Shown here in pieces: positions 7,115 through 12,628 of a DNA stretch of 12,628 nucleotides (positions within the stretch are counted from its first letter, which is position 1; every line of letters begins with the position of its first letter). Under the pieces are notes generated by a model. That model worked only from the letters and a program-made list of their open reading frames with translations. It searched no databases and was not told the origin of the DNA. The stretch spans positions 1 to 12,628 of the forward strand of contig JAVKSL010000076.1 in assembly GCA_039583695.1 (NCBI GenBank). Direction: 5' to 3'. The translations under genes were made by a program, and so were the position numbers. Source of the stretch: JAVKSL01 sp039583695. Lineage in GTDB: Bacteria; Actinomycetota; Acidimicrobiia; Acidimicrobiales; JAJPHD01.

Positions 7115-7127
7115 GGTCGTACCAGGC

Positions 7128-7148
7128 CGCCGGCAATGCCTTCCGGTG
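7128..7148. terminator. Possible bidirectional hairpin between convergent genes
   Basis: CGCCGG (7128-7133) pairs with CCGGTG (7143-7148), including one G-T pair, around a 9-base loop. It occupies the 42-bp gap between the DUF3048 stop and the mutase stop, where a shared terminator would be expected. There is no U-tract on either strand, so the call rests mainly on position. Confidence 0.3.
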
Positions 7149-7156
7149 CTAGGGTC

Positions 7157-8731
7157 TCACACCGGCTTGTGGACCCCGAACACGGCCCGCAGCACGTCGC
7201 TCACCTCGCCCAGAGTCGCCCCTAGGCGCAGCGCCTCGCGCATCGGGACCAGCACGTTCCCGACCCCCGCCGCGGACCTGCCCAGCTCCTCCAACGCAAC
7301 CTGCACGCCGGGGTGGTCCCGCCCCGCCCGCCAAGCCGCAAGGCGCAAGCACTGGGCCGCCTCCAGGCCCGAGTCAACTGGGAATGCCTCGGTGGCCTCA
7401 CCCGGCGCGTCCACGTAGGCGTTCACCCCCACGATCACCGACTCAGCGGAGTCAACCGCTCTGGACTGGGCATAGGCCGCCTGCTCGATCTCACCCTGAA
7501 AGAATCCTGCCTCGATCGCCGCAACCGCCCCGCCCAGGCGGTCTATGCGCTGGAGATAATCGATCGCCGCGGCCTCGACCTGATCGGTGAGGCTCTCCAC
7601 GAACCACGACCCTCCGAGTGGGTCGGCGGTGTCCGTCACCCCCGACTCGTGGGCGATCACCTGCTGGGTCCGCAGAGCCAGGCGGGCAGCAGCCTCGGTG
7701 GGCAGGCCCAGGGCCTCGTCGAATGAGTTGGTATGCAAGCTCTGGGTCCCGCCGAGCACGGCTGCGAGGGCCTGAAGGGTGACCCTCACGATGTTCAGCT
7801 CGGGTTGGGCGGCGGTCAGGGTGGACCCGGCAGTCTGGGCATGAAAGCGCATCTGGGCCGAGCGGCCAGGCTCCGCACCGAAGCGCTGGGTCATGATCCG
7901 CGCCCACATGCGCCGGGCCGCCCGGTACTTGGCCACCTCCTCGAAGACGTTGCTGTGAGCATTCCAAAAAAAGCTCATCCGCGCGGCCACCTCCCCCACC
8001 TCCAGGCCGGCGCCCAGGGCTGCCTCGACATAGGCGATGCCGTTGGCCAGGGTGAACGCCAGCTCCTGGACCGCGCTGGAGCCGGCCTCGCGGATGTGAT
8101 AACCCGAGACCGAGATCGTGTTCCAGGACGGCAAGCGGGTGGCGCAGTAGGCGAAGGTATCGGTTACGAGGCGCATCGAGGGTGCCGGGGGATAGATGTA
8201 TGTGCCGCGAGCGACGTATTCCTTGAGGATGTCGTTCTGCACCGTGCCCGAGAGGGCCCCCGGGTCGAAGCCGCGCTCCTCGGCCACCAGCTCGTAGAGG
8301 AGCAGCAGCACCGCCGCGGTGGCGTTGATCGTCATGGAGGTGCTGACCCGGTCCAGCGGCAGGCCGTCGAGCAGGACCCTCATGTCCGCGATCGAGTCGA
8401 TTGCCACCCCCACCCTCCCAACCTCCCCGGCCGCCATTGGGTGGTCGGAGTCGTAGCCCATCTGGGTAGGCAGGTCGAAGGCGCACGAGAGCCCGGTCTG
8501 GCCGGCTTCCAGCAGGTACTTGAATCGCTGGTTGGTGGCCTCCGCAGTCCCGAACCCGGCGTACTGGCGCATGGTCCACAGCCGGCCCCTGTACATCTGC
8601 GGGTGGATCCCCCGGGTGAACGGATAGGCACCCGGACCGGGGTCGGGCTCCCAGCCGTCGAGGTCGGCCGACCCGTAGCAGGCCTTTACCTCGATGCCAG
8701 AGCTGGTCAGACGCGCTTGCTCAGCGGTCAT
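7157..8731 (-). CDS. Methylmalonyl-CoA mutase, catalytic (large) subunit without B12 domain
   Basis: A 524-residue protein matching the TIM-barrel catalytic part of adenosylcobalamin-dependent acyl-CoA mutases. These interconvert (R)-methylmalonyl-CoA and succinyl-CoA in propionate metabolism. Seen: YPFTRGIHPQMYRGRLWTMR (36-55), FDLPTQMGYDSDHP (85-98), GTVQNDILKEY (162-172), SGYHIREAG (209-217), RFHAQTAGSTLT, GGTQSLHTNSFDEAL and TADPLGGSWFVE. Tyr57, Arg175 and His212 align, with a constant offset of 32, to Tyr89, Arg207 and His244 of the Propionibacterium enzyme, as I recall its numbering. This supports methylmalonyl rather than 2-hydroxyisobutyryl specificity, where Tyr and Arg are replaced. 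The chain stops after the barrel and lacks the DxHxxG cobalamin-binding domain, as in split mutases, so it needs a separate small subunit that is not in this window. ATG 8731 overlaps the end of trpS by 11 bp, implying co-transcription and translational coupling. No Shine-Dalgarno is obvious. Confidence 0.9.
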   Translation of the reverse strand: MTAEQARLTSSGIEVKACYGSADLDGWEPDPGPGAYPFTRGIHPQMYRGRLWTMRQYAGFGTAEATNQRFKYLLEAGQTGLSCAFDLPTQMGYDSDHPMAAGEVGRVGVAIDSIADMRVLLDGLPLDRVSTSMTINATAAVLLLLYELVAEERGFDPGALSGTVQNDILKEYVARGTYIYPPAPSMRLVTDTFAYCATRLPSWNTISVSGYHIREAGSSAVQELAFTLANGIAYVEAALGAGLEVGEVAARMSFFWNAHSNVFEEVAKYRAARRMWARIMTQRFGAEPGRSAQMRFHAQTAGSTLTAAQPELNIVRVTLQALAAVLGGTQSLHTNSFDEALGLPTEAAARLALRTQQVIAHESGVTDTADPLGGSWFVESLTDQVEAAAIDYLQRIDRLGGAVAAIEAGFFQGEIEQAAYAQSRAVDSAESVIVGVNAYVDAPGEATEAFPVDSGLEAAQCLRLAAWRAGRDHPGVQVALEELGRSAAGVGNVLVPMREALRLGATLGEVSDVLRAVFGVHKPV

Positions 8732-9758
8732 CGGGACGCAGCAGGCCGACAGCCGTTTTTGCTCGGGCCAGGGTGGCAGCCGCCACGTCCGACGCCCTGG
8801 CGGCCCCCTTGGCCAGGATCTCCATGACCCCGGCAGGGTCCGCAGCCAGCTCCGTGTAGCGCTGGCGAACCGGGCGGAGGGCCTCGATGATCGCCGCGGC
8901 CACGTCGGACTTCAAGTCGCCGTAGCGGGTGTAGCCGGCGGCCGCCTCGGCCGGGGATCGGCCGGTGAAGGCCCCCAGCAGCTCCAACAAGTTGGACACG
9001 CCGGGCTTGGCGGTCGGGTCGTAGCACACCTCGGACGCCGCGTCGGTCACCGCCCTGCGGACCTTGCGCTCGATCGCCTCGGGATCGTCTAGCAAGGCGA
9101 TGGTGCCCTGTGGGGACTCGGCGGTCTTGGACATCTTCCGGGTCGGGTGCTGCAGGTCCATCACCCGGGCTCCCACCTTGGGGATGGCCGCCTCGGGCAC
9201 GACAAAGGTCTCCCCGTAGCGGTGGTTGAAGCGGATGGCCAGGTCCCTGGCGAGCTCGAGGTGCTGGCGCTGGTCGTCACCGACGGGCACCTGGTCGGCG
9301 TCGTAGACCAAGATGTCCGCGGCCATCAGGGCCGGGTAGGTGAACAGGCTGGCGCGCACGCCCTCGACGCCTTCGCTCTTCTCCTTGAACTGGTGCATCC
9401 GGCGGAGCTCGCCGAAGCTCACGGTGCACTCCATCAGCCAGGCCAGCTCGCAGTGCTCGTGAACGTGACTCTGCACGAACAGCGTTGAGGCATCGGGGTC
9501 GATCCCCACGGCCAGCAGTATGGCCGCCACCTGCAGGGTCCTGGCGCGCAGCTCGGCTGGCTGGACCTCGACGGTGAGAGCGTGCAGGTCGGCGACACCA
9601 TGGAAGGCGTCGTTGGCCTGCTGATCGGCAGCCCAGCCCCGCAGAGCACCCAGGTAGCTGCCCAGGTGCACGTCGCCAGTTGGCTTGATCAGCGACAGCA
9701 CCCGCTCTTTCGGGCGGTTGGAGCTCTCCTGGTCGGTGCTCACCTGGTCCCGGGTCAT
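8721..9758 (-). CDS. trpS: Tryptophanyl-tRNA synthetase
   Basis: A class I aminoacyl-tRNA synthetase that charges tRNA-Trp in the cytoplasm. With the chosen start it has 345 residues, normal for bacterial TrpS. Seen: the HIGH-type signature PTGDVHLG (26-33), SFGELRRMHQFKEKS (114-128), YPALMAADILVYDADQVPVG (141-160) followed by DDQ (161-163), and the KMSKS-type loop KMSKT (208-212). The frame stays open to 9884, but that extension is antisense to the scpA start and lacks TrpS features. ATG 9758 is preceded at leaderless spacing by TACTAT, and the family's core begins about 25 residues later. A GTG at codon 6 is the main alternative. trpS is the first gene of a two-gene reverse-strand operon with the mutase, and is divergent from scpA across about 28 bp. 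Confidence 0.93.
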   Translation of the reverse strand: MTRDQVSTDQESSNRPKERVLSLIKPTGDVHLGSYLGALRGWAADQQANDAFHGVADLHALTVEVQPAELRARTLQVAAILLAVGIDPDASTLFVQSHVHEHCELAWLMECTVSFGELRRMHQFKEKSEGVEGVRASLFTYPALMAADILVYDADQVPVGDDQRQHLELARDLAIRFNHRYGETFVVPEAAIPKVGARVMDLQHPTRKMSKTAESPQGTIALLDDPEAIERKVRRAVTDAASEVCYDPTAKPGVSNLLELLGAFTGRSPAEAAAGYTRYGDLKSDVAAAIIEALRPVRQRYTELAADPAGVMEILAKGAARASDVAAATLARAKTAVGLLRPDDR

Positions 9759-9764
9759 CGACAC

Positions 9765-9770
9765 ATAGTA
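9765..9770 (-). promoter_or_regulatory. -10 element of trpS, leaderless
   Basis: On the reverse strand TACTAT fits the actinobacterial -10 pattern TAnnnT. It ends six bases before ATG 9758, which would place transcription start at or next to the A of the start codon. No Shine-Dalgarno precedes that ATG, which agrees with a leaderless mRNA. A -35 would fall inside scpA, and none is clear. Confidence 0.5.
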
Positions 9771-9773
9771 GGG

Positions 9774-9779
9774 TAGGAT
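9774..9779 (+). promoter_or_regulatory. -10 element of scpA, leaderless
   Basis: TAGGAT fits TAnnnT and ends seven bases before ATG 9787, the spacing expected for a leaderless transcript starting at that ATG. It is only 3 bp from the opposing trpS hexamer. The same bases (AGGATGG) could instead serve as a weak Shine-Dalgarno for ATG 9787 on a longer transcript. Confidence 0.45.
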
Positions 9780-9786
9780 GGCCTCA

Positions 9787-10560
9787 ATGGGATACGAGGT
9801 CAGCACTGCTGTGTTCGCCGGTCCCCTCGACCTTCTCCTGGCACTGATCAACGCCCAGCAGGTGGAGCTGTGGGAGGTGTCCATCGCCGAGATCGTGAAC
9901 GGCTACGTTGCGGGCATCGGCGATGTCGTGGACCTAGAGGTGGCCACCGAGGTCGCCCTCGTTGCCTCCACCCTGATCGCTCTCAAGTGCCGCAGGCTGT
10001 TGCCCGGCCCCAACGATGTCGATGCTGAGGAGGAGCAGGGCTCTTGGGAGGACCGGGACCTCCTGCTCACCCGGATGCTCGAGTGCCAGACATTCGCCCG
10101 GGCAGGTCGCTGCCTGGGCGACCTCGCCTCCAGCGCGGCGTTGTCGTGCCCCCGACTGGCCGGGCTCGAGGAACAGCTCGTGTCCCTGGCTCCGGACCTG
10201 CTGGCAGGGGTCAGCCCGGTGGACCTGCTCGGGTCCTACCTGCGGGCGAGCGCCGCCCGTCCGGCACCACACGTCGAGGTGGCCCATCTGACGCCCCCCA
10301 TGCTCAGCGTCGAGGAGGTCGTGTCGAGACTCGCCCAGGAGTTGCCGGGCCTCGGGCGGACCACGTTCCGCCACCTCACCCGCCACGCCCGTACCCGCCA
10401 GGACGTGGTCGTGGTGTTCCTGGCGGTGCTGGAGCTGTTCAAACAGGGTGTGATCGAGCTCGATCAGATCGAGACGTTCGGTGAGCTGCACGTGACCTGG
10501 CGGGCACCTGTCCTCGCCGGCGCAGGGGGCATTGATGCCCACCGAGGCGGCCGTGGTTGA
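9787..10560 (+). CDS. scpA: Segregation and condensation protein A
   Basis: The kleisin subunit of the bacterial condensin SMC-ScpA-ScpB, which bridges the SMC head domains and organises and segregates the chromosome. It has 257 residues from ATG 9787; ATG 9778 would add three. Seen: the hallmark N-terminus FAGPLDLLLALI (10-21 from this start), then QQVELWEVSIAEIVNGY, and LIALKCRRLLP closing the SMC-neck-binding helix pair. The middle (about 80-190) is less conserved, as usual. The C-terminal winged-helix segment (about 175-245) holds VVVVFLAVLELFKQGVIEL. I chose ATG 9787 because TAGGAT lies at leaderless spacing and the protein then begins close to the GPLDLLL motif, as in relatives. The gene overlaps scpB by 26 bp, the usual coupled arrangement. 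Confidence 0.93.
   Translation: MGYEVSTAVFAGPLDLLLALINAQQVELWEVSIAEIVNGYVAGIGDVVDLEVATEVALVASTLIALKCRRLLPGPNDVDAEEEQGSWEDRDLLLTRMLECQTFARAGRCLGDLASSAALSCPRLAGLEEQLVSLAPDLLAGVSPVDLLGSYLRASAARPAPHVEVAHLTPPMLSVEEVVSRLAQELPGLGRTTFRHLTRHARTRQDVVVVFLAVLELFKQGVIELDQIETFGELHVTWRAPVLAGAGGIDAHRGGRG
10524..10529 (+). promoter_or_regulatory. Shine-Dalgarno deciding the scpB start
   Basis: AGGGGG inside the scpA 3' end lies five bases before ATG 10535. It favours this start over the TTG three bases upstream. Confidence 0.55.
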
Positions 10561-11110
10561 CATCGGCCCGGCAATCGAGGCGATCCTCATGGTGAGCACG
10601 GAACCTGTCCCGCCCCACCTGCTGGCCGAGCTGCTCGAGACAGCTTCCGATCACGTAGAGGCCTGCTGCGAGAGCCTGCGTGCCGAGTACCAAGCGCAGG
10701 GTAGGGGATTCGTCCTCGCCCGGGTGGCGGGGGGCTACCGATTCCAGAGCCACCCAGACCAGGCGGCCTTCGTGGAGCGCTTCGCCGTCGAGGGCCAGCC
10801 CTCCAAGCTCTCCCCGGCGGCGCTCGAGACCCTGGCCATCGTCGCCTACATGCAGCCGGTCTCTCGGGCGCAGATCTCCGCCATCCGGGGGGTGAGCGTG
10901 GATGGAGTGGTCAGGATGTTGTGCCAGCGAGGATACGTGGAGGCGGTGGGGCGTGACCCCGGCCCAGGACAGGCTGTCCTGTTGGGCACCACGACTGCAT
11001 TTCTGGAGGGTCTGGGCCTCGACAGTCTCGACGGCCTTCCCCCGCTTGGCGACCACGTACCAGGCCCAGAGGTGATGGAGGCCCTCGAGCAGGGACTCCA
11101 GGAGAGTTGA
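10535..11110 (+). CDS. scpB: Segregation and condensation protein B
   Basis: The winged-helix KITE subunit of the SMC-ScpAB condensin, which dimerises and binds ScpA. It has 191 residues, a normal length. Seen: the first winged helix with IGPAIEAILMVSTEPVPPHL (residues 10-29), GGYRFQSHPDQAAFVERF between the two domains, and the conserved second-domain signature LSPAALETLAIVAYMQPVSR (92-111) followed by ISAIRGVSVDGVVRMLCQRG and a TTTAFLEGLGL segment. All blocks are in the family order and nothing appears broken. It overlaps the end of scpA by 26 bp and is followed at once by the pseudouridine synthase gene, so all three genes probably form one operon. Confidence 0.94.
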   Translation: MPTEAAVVDIGPAIEAILMVSTEPVPPHLLAELLETASDHVEACCESLRAEYQAQGRGFVLARVAGGYRFQSHPDQAAFVERFAVEGQPSKLSPAALETLAIVAYMQPVSRAQISAIRGVSVDGVVRMLCQRGYVEAVGRDPGPGQAVLLGTTTAFLEGLGLDSLDGLPPLGDHVPGPEVMEALEQGLQES

Positions 11111-11130
11111 GCCCGCCCGAGGCGGCACCG

Positions 11131-11862
11131 GTGAGCCCGCCCGACGGCGGCGAGCGCCTGCAGAAGGTCCTGGCCCGGATTGGCTTCGGCAGCCGGCGGG
11201 TTTGCGAGGAGCTGATATCGGGCGGGCGGGTTACCGTGGACCGAGTCCCTGCCCGCCTGGGACAGCGGGTTGACCCCGAATCTCAGGTGGTGGCGGTGGA
11301 CGGCGAGGTGGTCGGCCTTCGGCCCGGCCTGGTCTACTACCTGCTCAACAAGCCTGCAGGCGTTCTAAGCACGGCTGACGACCCCCACGGCAGGCCGGTG
11401 GTGATCGACCTGGTTCCCGCCGAGCCTAGGGTCTTCCCGGTGGGGCGCCTGGACGCTGACACTGAGGGACTGCTGGTGCTCACCAACGACGGCGCCCTGG
11501 CGCAGCGACTCACCCATCCCTCTTTTGGCGTCGAGAAGGAGTACCTGGCGCAGGTCGTGGGCCGGCCGGCGCCGGGGACGCTGCGCCGGCTGCGCGAGGG
11601 CGTCGAGCTGGACGACGGGGTCACCGCTCCAGCTCGGGTCTCCCTGGTCGGTCCCGAGACCATCCGCCTGGTGCTCCACGAGGGGCGCAAGCGCGAGGTG
11701 AGAAGGATGTGCGAGGCGGTGGGCCATCCCGTCACCCGCCTGGTGCGGACCCGGATAGGACCACTCGCCGACCCTACCCTGGCGCCGGGGTGCTGGAGAG
11801 CCCTCACCATGTCCGAAGCCCGTGCGCTTGGCCGGTCTTGCTCGGGCCCGAGCCCGATCTAG
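11131..11862 (+). CDS. rluB: rRNA pseudouridine synthase, RsuA/RluB type
   Basis: A 243-residue RsuA-family enzyme that isomerises a uridine to pseudouridine in rRNA. In RluB relatives this is helix 89-90 of 23S rRNA (position 2605 in E. coli); the exact target here is inferred. An S4 RNA-binding domain spans about residues 9-55 (ERLQKVLARIGFGSRR, ISGGRVTVD). The catalytic domain has LLNKPAGVLST, the active-site motif GRLDADTEGLLVLTNDG with catalytic Asp108, and the closing EGRKREVRRMCEAVGHPV and RTRIGPL motifs. The start is uncertain. TTG 11107 overlaps the scpB stop but has AGGAG only two bases away. GTG 11131 has GAGG eight bases upstream and puts the S4 domain near the N-terminus, so I prefer it. 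The scpA-scpB-rluB order is common in Gram-positives. The C-terminus is intact although IS debris begins directly after the stop. Confidence 0.9.
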   Translation: MSPPDGGERLQKVLARIGFGSRRVCEELISGGRVTVDRVPARLGQRVDPESQVVAVDGEVVGLRPGLVYYLLNKPAGVLSTADDPHGRPVVIDLVPAEPRVFPVGRLDADTEGLLVLTNDGALAQRLTHPSFGVEKEYLAQVVGRPAPGTLRRLREGVELDDGVTAPARVSLVGPETIRLVLHEGRKREVRRMCEAVGHPVTRLVRTRIGPLADPTLAPGCWRALTMSEARALGRSCSGPSPI

Positions 11863-12556
11863 ACATCCCACGGTCCTAACTTGTCAAGCCGCAGACGGAA
11901 GTTTCTCAGCACGGTGTCCCCAAGCGATGGCCTCGTCGTAGACGCAGTGGTTAGCGAGACAGCCGTGCAAGATGCCGACCAGGCGGTTGCCGAGGGCACG
12001 CAGAGCGGCGTGGTGGGTGTCCCCGGCGCCTCGATGAGCGTCGTAGAACGCCCGGGCTCCGGGTGAGCAGGTGAGTGAAGCGAAGGCCCACAGGTAGATG
12101 GCATCAGCAAGCCGGTCGTTGCGGGCGAAGCGGGCCAGCACCACTCGCTTGGTGCCCGACGCCCGTGTGATGGGCGACGTGCCGGCGTAATTTTTGCGAG
12201 ACTTGGCGTCCTCATAGCGGTTCGGCGCGTCGCCGAACTCGCCGAGCACCCGGGCGCCGAGGATGGTCCCTAGTCCTGGCTGGGATCGGATCACCAAGGC
12301 GTCCGGGTGCTCATCAGATCATGGACTGGTGCGCCCGGGCGAGCACCTTGATCGCCTCGACTTCCTCGGAGTCCCCGGCAACGGGCCGGTGGTTGTGACG
12401 GTCGGTGCGCACCATGTCGGCCAACACCTTGGCATCCCCGGGGTCGGATTTGGCGCCGCTCGTGGAGTGGCGGTCTCGATACCGCGACGTCGACATCGGG
12501 TTCACCGCGAACACCTCGTACCCGCTGGCCAACAGGGCGGCCACGAACAGGCGCTC
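11863..12556 (-). mobile_element. Degenerate IS110-family insertion sequence
   Basis: Everything after the rluB stop up to about 12556 reads as IS110-type sequence on the reverse strand. It contains a broken transposase and a short 3' flank (11863-11883) directly abutting rluB. The exact right end is not determinable by eye; the ACATCCCAC at 11863-11871 is a candidate, since IS110 elements lack classical inverted repeats. The left end, including the region that would encode a bridge RNA in intact IS110-group elements, is absent because another element's tail begins at 12557. The element is therefore not expected to be active. Confidence 0.6.
11884..12556 (-). pseudogene. IS110-family transposase, internally deleted
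   Basis: Two fragments in different frames. The upstream piece (12556-12314) carries part of the DEDD RuvC-like domain: VAALLASGYEVFAVNP, RYRDRHSTSGAKSDPGDAKV, LADMVRTDRHNHRP and EAIKVLARAHQSMI, then TGA. The downstream piece (about 12323-11884) reads SDEHPDALVIRSQPGLGTIL, GARVLGEFGD, KNYAGTSPITRASGTKR, LADAIYLWAFASLTCSPGAR and ends RAEKLPSAA. It holds the C-terminal domain with the Ser of the SPITRASG motif that is catalytic in IS110 enzymes. In full-length relatives these pieces are separated by roughly 110-130 residues (from memory), so one out-of-frame deletion near 12310-12320 joined them. The N-terminal ~60 or more residues with the first acidic residues are also missing. The product is non-functional. 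Confidence 0.8.
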
Positions 12557-12628
12557 CTATGTTGTGTCAAGGCCGTCGAGGACCCGGAACAGGTGCCGGG
12601 CGAGGTAGCGCTTGAGACAACGGCGGAT
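12557..12628 (-). pseudogene. Probable C-terminal tail of a second IS110-type transposase (partial)
   Basis: Twenty-three codons open from the window edge to a TAG (12559-12557) read IRRCLKRYLARHLFRVLDG and end LDTT. The CLKRxLARxLFR pattern is typical of the extreme C-terminus of IS116/IS900-like members of the IS110 family, as I recall them, and the following TTGACACAACATAGGAGCG resembles sequence I remember at the 3' end of such elements. It sits exactly where the N-terminal part of the neighbouring transposase should be. The rest of the gene lies outside the window, so whether this copy is intact cannot be seen; it could be a complete gene rather than a fragment. Confidence 0.45.

Noticed and set aside
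7491..8827. Long overlapping frames on both strands across the mutase gene
   Set aside because: These are shadows of a strongly conserved enzyme gene in G/C-rich DNA. Their products are Arg/Gly/Pro-rich without domains.
9759..9884. 42-residue N-terminal extension of TrpS
   Set aside because: It is antisense to the start of scpA, has no TrpS similarity, and would make the protein longer than normal.
11863..12628. Bridge RNA gene of an IS110 element
   Set aside because: In the IS110 group it lies upstream of the transposase, a part that is missing from the inner element and lies outside the window for the second. I see no supported structure in the 3' flank.
1..12628. Defence system, toxin-antitoxin pair, or tRNA/integrase signature of an island
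   Set aside because: No nuclease, helicase, methylase, toxin or integrase motifs were found, and no tRNA-like cloverleaf next to the IS debris.

Overview
The window looks like chromosomal DNA from a high-GC actinobacterium, possibly Acidimicrobiia-like. The clues are strongly G/C-biased third codon positions, frequent GTG/TTG starts, apparently leaderless promoters, and the compact scpA-scpB-rluB block beside trpS. The lineage is inferred from gene style, not proven. No rRNA, tRNA, CRISPR array or recognisable defence system is visible.

Left part (1-7114): a patch of envelope and secreted proteins. A gene-poor stretch (1-646) carries a perfect 20-bp palindrome and an exact 81-bp tandem duplication. 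A reverse-strand gene follows for a secreted 'choice-of-anchor L' protein with two PKD-like domains. Divergent from it is a run of forward-strand genes: an orphan TadG-like membrane-anchored protein, a lipoprotein built from seven Cys-containing repeats (likely a beta-propeller), a small coiled-coil protein with duplicated heptads, and a DUF3048 (YerB-type) lipoprotein. At least four of these five proteins carry export or membrane signals. No common function can be read from the sequence.

Middle and right part (7157-11862): housekeeping genes. On the reverse strand trpS overlaps a downstream gene for a methylmalonyl-CoA mutase catalytic subunit that lacks the cobalamin-binding domain. On the forward strand scpA and scpB (condensin/SMC partners) and an RluB-type rRNA pseudouridine synthase form an overlapping operon. 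trpS and scpA diverge from a gap of only about 28 bp, in which two opposing -10-like hexamers sit so that both mRNAs would be leaderless.

Right end (11863-12628): insertion-sequence debris on the reverse strand. An IS110-family transposase has lost its middle by an out-of-frame deletion and its N-terminus is missing. Directly upstream lies what appears to be the C-terminal tail of a second IS110-family transposase that continues beyond the window. This suggests one element landed in another.

The most unusual items are the seven-repeat lipoprotein with no good start codon, the face-to-face leaderless promoter pair, the recurring C-terminal module of the choice-of-anchor L protein, and the stacked IS110 remnants. 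None amounts to a clearly new system.
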